DNA from: CAYLNL01 sp964385175
GTDB lineage: Bacteria > Bacteroidota > Bacteroidia > Flavobacteriales > Flavobacteriaceae
Length of the DNA: 64,000 bases
Reading direction: 5' to 3'
NCBI GenBank assembly: GCA_964385175.1
Contig: CAYLNL010000006.1
Coordinates: 62,001-126,000 of the forward strand
Shown: one piece after another, positions 59,967-64,000 of the stretch
Layout: every line of letters starts with the position of its first letter
Numbering within the stretch: position 1 is the first letter of the stretch
The notes under the pieces: model-generated
Seen by the model: the letters and a program-made list of their open reading frames with translations, nothing else
Databases searched by the model: none
Told to the model about the DNA's origin: nothing
Program-made: the position numbers and the translations under genes

Positions 59967-61829
59967 ATGAGTGAAGTTATAGATACCGGGAATATCTTTT
60001 TTGATCTTCCCAAAAACCAAAGTAATGCCATTAAGGTAATCGGGGTAGGCGGCGGCGGAAGCAACGCTGTAAACTACATGTTCCAGCAAGGAATAAAGGG
60101 GGTAGATTTTGTGGTGTGCAATACCGATGCCCAGGCGCTTCAGAATAGCCCGGTTCCCAACAAAATTCAATTAGGAGCATCGCTTACGGAAGGTTTAGGG
60201 GCTGGGGCAAACCCGGAAATCGGGGAGCGGGCGGCATTAGAAAGTCATACAGAAATTGGTGCTATGCTGGAAACGCATACCAAAATGGTATTCATCACTG
60301 CCGGGATGGGAGGTGGTACGGGTACGGGAGCGGCGCCCGTTATTGCCAGGTTAGCCAAAGATTTAGATATTCTCACGGTAGGCATTGTTACCATGCCTTT
60401 CCAGTTTGAAGGAAAGACGCGCAGCGAACAGGCGCAGGCGGGTATTAAGAATATGCGCCAGTATGTAGATTCGCTGGTTATTATTAATAATAATAAGTTG
60501 CGCGAGGTATATGGAAACCTGGGGTTTAAAGCGGGGTTCGCTAAAGCCGATGAGGTGTTGGCTACGGCTGCCCGCGGCATTGCCGAGGTAATTACACACC
60601 ACTACACGCAAAATATAGATTTGCGCGATGCGCGCACGGTGCTGGCGAATAGCGGCACAGCTATTATGGGTTCTGCCAAAGCTTCGGGTTCTAATCGCGC
60701 CCAGGAAGCTATTATAAAGGCGTTAGATTCTCCCCTGCTTAACGACAACAAGATTAAGGGGGCTAAAAATGTATTGTTGCTCATTGTTTCGGGCGCTACG
60801 GAAATTACTATAGATGAAATTGGTGAAATTAACGACCATATTCAAAATGAGGCTGGAAACAATGCTAATATTATAATGGGTGTGGGGGAAGATGAAACAC
60901 TGGGCGATGCTATTGCCGTAACTATTATAGCTACTGGTTTTGATGCGGCGCAACAGCATGAAATTGTGCATACAGAGATTAAAAAAATCATTCATACCTT
61001 AGAAGAGGAGCAGCGAGCGGAGCAGGAATTGCCTCTATCTTCTATGTTGCCGCTCCAGTCTTTTAAGGTTGAGGAAGGCGAGGAAAAAGTTTTTGCAGAA
61101 GATAGGCTTGTGGAGGGTGAAGTTGTTTCTAAATTGTCGGATATAGAAGTGATATATGAGGAGGTGGGTATGGAAGATGAGGATTTTATTATTATTGATA
61201 CTACGGCAGCGCTAAAGGAAATACCAGTTGATTTTGAGGAAATAAAAGCGGAAAATGATGACCAAATGGCGTTTGTTTTTGATTTGCCGTTGTCTTCTGT
61301 CGCTTCGCAGCCGGCTGATGAGTTAACTACCCGAATCCCGGAAGAGGGTGAGATGAAAAGCTATGAGGCGATGGCTGAAGAGGTTGCTAAAGAGCCGGAA
61401 ACACAGGAGAAACGGTACTCGCTGGAAGAATACATGGAGATAGAGAGTCATTTGATGAAGGCAACGCCCCAGTTAGAGAAAACTGAAGTGGTGGATGAGG
61501 AATTGGCTTTCGAGAAAAAGATAATAACCGAAACGGTTCAGCCTATACAAGATGAAGGAAGTGTGGATCCGCTGACGAGTTCTATTGAACAGGCGTTGAA
61601 ACAACGGGCAGAGGAGCGCCGTAAAAAATTGAAGGAGTTTAATTATAAATTCCACAATCTTTCTAAAATAGATGAAATGGAGAAGCAGCCTGCTTATAAA
61701 CGGATGGGAATTACATTAGAGGAGGAAAAAACCGATGAAAAGATGTCGCGCCTCTCGCTCGGGACTGATAGTGAAGATGGGTTGCCCCTGAGAACTAATA
61801 ATTCTTTTTTGCATGATAATGTAGATTAG
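59967..61829 (+). CDS. ftsZ: cell-division GTPase FtsZ, long C-terminal linker
   Basis: 620 residues. GTPase core to about residue 325: GVGGGGSNAVNYM, GGGTGTGAAPVIARLA, NNNKLREVYG. Then a long acidic, poorly conserved linker of about 270 residues and a terminal peptide. PAYKRMGITLEEEK before the end is the conserved Bacteroidota C-terminal segment. Considerably longer than the E. coli protein (383). Last gene of the dcw operon. Confidence 0.97.
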   Translation: MSEVIDTGNIFFDLPKNQSNAIKVIGVGGGGSNAVNYMFQQGIKGVDFVVCNTDAQALQNSPVPNKIQLGASLTEGLGAGANPEIGERAALESHTEIGAMLETHTKMVFITAGMGGGTGTGAAPVIARLAKDLDILTVGIVTMPFQFEGKTRSEQAQAGIKNMRQYVDSLVIINNNKLREVYGNLGFKAGFAKADEVLATAARGIAEVITHHYTQNIDLRDARTVLANSGTAIMGSAKASGSNRAQEAIIKALDSPLLNDNKIKGAKNVLLLIVSGATEITIDEIGEINDHIQNEAGNNANIIMGVGEDETLGDAIAVTIIATGFDAAQQHEIVHTEIKKIIHTLEEEQRAEQELPLSSMLPLQSFKVEEGEEKVFAEDRLVEGEVVSKLSDIEVIYEEVGMEDEDFIIIDTTAALKEIPVDFEEIKAENDDQMAFVFDLPLSSVASQPADELTTRIPEEGEMKSYEAMAEEVAKEPETQEKRYSLEEYMEIESHLMKATPQLEKTEVVDEELAFEKKIITETVQPIQDEGSVDPLTSSIEQALKQRAEERRKKLKEFNYKFHNLSKIDEMEKQPAYKRMGITLEEEKTDEKMSRLSLGTDSEDGLPLRTNNSFLHDNVD

Positions 61830-61845
61830 ATATTGTTGCTATACG

Positions 61846-61875
61846 CTCACTTCCGGGCAGGTATGCGGGAGTGAG
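61846..61875 (+). terminator. hairpin after ftsZ
   Basis: CTCACTTCCG (61846-61855) and CGGGAGTGAG (61866-61875) pair over 10 bp with one G-U. No strong T-tract follows, so termination is tentative. Confidence 0.4.
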
Positions 61876-61989
61876 TATTAGTATTACCTGTTGACATATA
61901 TGGCCTTGTAACAAACAGAGATTAGGGATAGTTGTTTTGAATATTGCTATAAAGTTTCTTCTCTTTTCTTACAACAAAAGCATTTTTTC

Positions 61990-61997
61990 TATATTTG
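61990..61997 (+). promoter_or_regulatory. -7 promoter element for the 76-residue gene
   Basis: TATATTTG, perfect TAnnTTTG, 88 bp before the ATG. The -33 region is weak. Confidence 0.45.
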
Positions 61998-62085
61998 TAT
62001 TTGATGCTATAAAAATAGATACACCCCCCCTATTCGCCCACATGCTGCGAGCAGGGGAATATGCGCCCGAATAAAATTTGTAAAA

Positions 62086-62316
62086 ATGAGTTCGTTGAGT
62101 CAATTTCAATCGCAAAAATTAACCCGTAGAGAACTTTGTAAGATTAAAGCAGGAATAACTGATTGTTTTGAAGAAGCCATTACTGAACTGTCTGCCTTAG
62201 AGAATTATTTAGGCTATCAAATCAATGATAACCATGCCATGGGGCTTTTAAATGAGTTTTATGCCGATTGCTGGCTCTTGAATGGAGGATGGGACTATTT
62301 AGAAAGTTTAGATTAA
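62086..62316 (+). CDS. 76-residue hypothetical protein
   Basis: Polar, helical: SQKLTRRELCKIKAGITDCFEEAITELSALENYLGYQIND and LLNEFYADCWLLNGGWDYLESLD. No signal or membrane helix. Unknown family. Precedes the GLPGLI gene by 39 bp on the same strand. Confidence 0.55.
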   Translation: MSSLSQFQSQKLTRRELCKIKAGITDCFEEAITELSALENYLGYQINDNHAMGLLNEFYADCWLLNGGWDYLESLD

Positions 62317-62355
62317 GAATCACTCGATACCCGGGAATAGTAACTCATACAAAGT

Positions 62356-63105
62356 ATGCACTGTATGGAAAAGTACTGCCTATTCTTTTTAATCGGACTT
62401 ATCAGCTGTACGGTTGTATTCGCACAACCTCTAAAAATACAGGCAATCTACAAAGCGCAGATTTACAAGAGTGAAAACGCCCAAATTACTCCTTCTAAAA
62501 GAACTGAATTGATTATGGGGGAGGTGGAAAATCTTGACTTGCAGTTTTTGTATTGCGATGGAAAAGCATCCTTTCAATCAACAAACCATGCGGGAATAGT
62601 TTACCGAACCTCTTCTTTCCGTAATGCGGCAGAGATAATTTTAGATGTTAAAGATGCTTACTATGCTGACTTAGGAGAAAAAAAGATTATTACTACTCGC
62701 AAAATAGGGGGTATGCACTATACTATTGAATATGGGTTCAATCATTTTAGCTGGGTGTTAACAACTGAAACTAAAACTATAAATGGGTACTTGTGCTATA
62801 AAGCTACCACTGCTTATTCTTATACAAACAGGAGTGGAACCACAACTACGTTAGAGGTAACTGCCTGGTACACTCCAGAAATTCCCCTCCCGATGGGGCC
62901 AAAAAACTATGCCGGCTTACCAGGTTTTATCGTAGAGTTACAAGAAGGCCCTAAACGTATATACCTCACGCAGATAAAATTAAATTCTGAGGAAATATTT
63001 ACAATAGAAAAACCTTATGCTGGCAAAAGAGTAACTGAACCTGAATTTGAGAGAATAGCCGCCGAAGCGTATAACGATTTTAAAGACGTTATGAAAAGGC
63101 AATAA
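62356..63105 (+). CDS. GLPGLI family protein
   Basis: 249 residues. Signal peptide (EKYCLFFLIGLISCTVVFAQ) beginning at either the ATG at 62356 or the ATG at 62365. The defining motif is PKNYAGLPGFIVELQ near residue 197, preceded by TAWYTPEIPLPMGP. This exported family occurs in Bacteroidota in multiple copies, often near TonB-linked proteins; function unknown. Confidence 0.9.
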   Translation: MHCMEKYCLFFLIGLISCTVVFAQPLKIQAIYKAQIYKSENAQITPSKRTELIMGEVENLDLQFLYCDGKASFQSTNHAGIVYRTSSFRNAAEIILDVKDAYYADLGEKKIITTRKIGGMHYTIEYGFNHFSWVLTTETKTINGYLCYKATTAYSYTNRSGTTTTLEVTAWYTPEIPLPMGPKNYAGLPGFIVELQEGPKRIYLTQIKLNSEEIFTIEKPYAGKRVTEPEFERIAAEAYNDFKDVMKRQ

Positions 63106-63130
63106 ATATACGATGTGTCGACAATTTTAG

Positions 63131-63158
63131 ATAGCTCGGATTTAAAAATCCGAGCTAT
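63131..63158. terminator. bidirectional terminator between GLPGLI and DoxX genes
   Basis: A perfect 13-bp stem, ATAGCTCGGATTT and AAATCCGAGCTAT, with a 2-base centre. T-rich sequence lies on the right (TTTATTTAGAGTTTTTTA) and A-rich on the left, suiting the convergent genes. Confidence 0.8.
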
Positions 63159-63190
63159 TTATTTAGAGTTTTTTATTTAATCTCTGAGGT

Positions 63191-63559
63191 TTAGCTAAAT
63201 AAGCCTTTAAATTTGTTCCAATTAGCATAGATGAGAAGGGCGTTTAAAAGGGCTACCAGGGCGGCGGCTCCTATGGTGCTTACATCGTACCGTAAGTGAA
63301 AGGCAACAATGTTTATTGAAATGGGGGCTAACCAAACTAATGCAAAGCCTTTCCATTTGTTAATGAGGAGTAAAAAGCCTGGCACAATCTCGGAAAGGGC
63401 TATGAGGGGTATAAGGTAGCCGGTTTTAAATAGGGCATCTGGAAAGCTGCATTCTGGCGGGGCTTCCATAGGCATGAAAGGGAAAAATTTGTTTAACCCG
63501 AAGGTGAGTAACCCCAGGGCTAAAATAATTCTCAGTACTAATTCAATTTTTGTATTCAT
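63191..63559 (-). CDS. DoxX-family membrane protein
   Basis: 122 residues, four membrane helices. VLRIILALGLLTFGLNKFFPFMP at the N-terminus and ALSEIVPGFLLLINKWKGFAL in the middle match small DoxX-like proteins. Role in redox or membrane processes is suggested in the literature but unproven here. Convergent with the GLPGLI gene. Confidence 0.85.
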   Translation of the reverse strand: MNTKIELVLRIILALGLLTFGLNKFFPFMPMEAPPECSFPDALFKTGYLIPLIALSEIVPGFLLLINKWKGFALVWLAPISINIVAFHLRYDVSTIGAAALVALLNALLIYANWNKFKGLFS

Positions 63560-63654
63560 GTTTATTCTAAATTAATTGATTAATTATTTCTATTGATATG
63601 TGGGGTGAAATATAGGGAAAATAAAATAGAAATAGTAATTTAAAAAAACACTTT

Positions 63655-64000
63655 TTATAAAAATCCTTGTTCACGCAGATAGCTTGCAATTTGCACGGCA
63701 TTGGTAGCGGCTCCTTTTCTGAGATTATCTGCCACAATCCACATATTAAGGGTAGCGGGCTGTGAGTAATCTCTGCGAATACGTCCTACGAATACTGCAT
63801 CTTTTCCTTGTGCATATAACGGCATGGGGTACACACCGGTAGTCGTATCGTCTTGCACTATTACGCCAGGGGTTTCTCTCAAGATGTTTCGTACCTCATC
63901 TAATTGAAAATCTGATTCAAATGCTACATTCACTGCTTCTGAATGCCCGCCTATAACGGGAACACGCACTGCCGTAGCGGTAATGCCAATGGAGGGGGCG
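63655..64000 (-). CDS. asd: aspartate-semialdehyde dehydrogenase, C-terminal part (cut by right edge)
   Basis: Open frame runs past the window end: SIGITATAVRVPVIGGHSEA contains the conserved 'VRVP...GHSEAVNV' segment and the tail has KGAATNAVQIASYL, both typical of Asd. Makes aspartate semialdehyde, the substrate of DapA encoded earlier in this window. The internal Met at 63969 is not the start. Confidence 0.93.
   Translation of the reverse strand, partial: APSIGITATAVRVPVIGGHSEAVNVAFESDFQLDEVRNILRETPGVIVQDDTTTGVYPMPLYAQGKDAVFVGRIRRDYSQPATLNMWIVADNLRKGAATNAVQIASYLREQGFL

Noticed and set aside
1..64000. tRNA, rRNA or riboswitch genes
   Set aside because: No T-loop-like GGTTCRAATCC cloverleaf, rRNA segment or known riboswitch core noticed on reading; a covariance-model scan was not possible.

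Overview
The window is a stretch of Bacteroidota chromosome; the order cannot be fixed from the sequence alone. Evidence for the phylum: near-perfect TAnnTTTG promoter elements ahead of many genes and an almost complete lack of Shine-Dalgarno sequences; lineage-typical families (DUF5686/carboxypeptidase-regulatory-like outer-membrane protein, GLPGLI protein, DUF6913 protein next to dapA, FtsL-like protein, an ECF sigma factor divergent from uvrA, a long-tailed FtsZ); and many lipoproteins with short lipobox signals. The DNR-type mDAP motif of MurE, together with dapA and a partial asd, points to meso-diaminopimelate peptidoglycan.

Layout. 1-3.0 kb: FAD/Fe-S oxidoreductase, cut by the left edge by about one base. 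3.0-6.7 kb (minus): a frameshifted secreted protein, an HExxH lipoprotein, tatA and two unrecognised exported proteins. 6.8-7.6 kb: ECF sigma factor plus a 49-residue partner ORF, divergent from uvrA. 10.9-17.1 kb: relA/spoT, a Fur-family regulator, purA, two tiny coupled ORFs, purB. 17.1-18.8 kb: a 5'-nucleotidase split into a Tat-signal catalytic half and a lipoprotein C-terminal half. 18.9-24.7 kb: DUF6913-dapA-Kir channel-M14 peptidase, then divergent nudix/pyrE. 24.7-31.5 kb: an RND exporter, a DUF5686 protein and engB, separated by three blocks of an AT-rich tandem/palindromic repeat.

32.3-44.5 kb is an accessory island. Every gene in it is on the minus strand, and nearly every gene or gene pair is followed directly at its 3' end by a GC-rich, hairpin-rich repeat of about 100-170 bp in constant orientation. 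Its contents are HicBA, a DUF4160/DUF2442 pair whose first gene carries a nonsense codon, HigBA, an SpvB/Rhs polymorphic toxin with a Hint domain and a small partner gene, and a SEC-C/nuclease-like protein. The organisation recalls a cassette array, but no integrase is present and the repeats are poor attC matches.

44.5-61.8 kb is the division and cell wall (dcw) cluster in canonical order: mraZ-rsmH-ftsL-ftsI-murE-mraY-murD-[tcmP-DUF5131]-ftsW-murG-murC-ftsQ-ftsA-ftsZ. An array of four GTG repeats spaced exactly 10 bp, just upstream of the mraZ -7 box, is the likely MraZ operator. A two-gene insertion (three-Cys-motif partner protein plus a Gp37/Gp68-like DUF5131 protein) sits in frame with the operon's direction between murD and ftsW and is expected to be co-transcribed with essential division genes. 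62-64 kb: a small hypothetical protein, a GLPGLI protein, DoxX and the 3' part of asd.

The strongest leads are the repeat-delimited cassette-like island and the TcmP-DUF5131 module embedded in the division operon.
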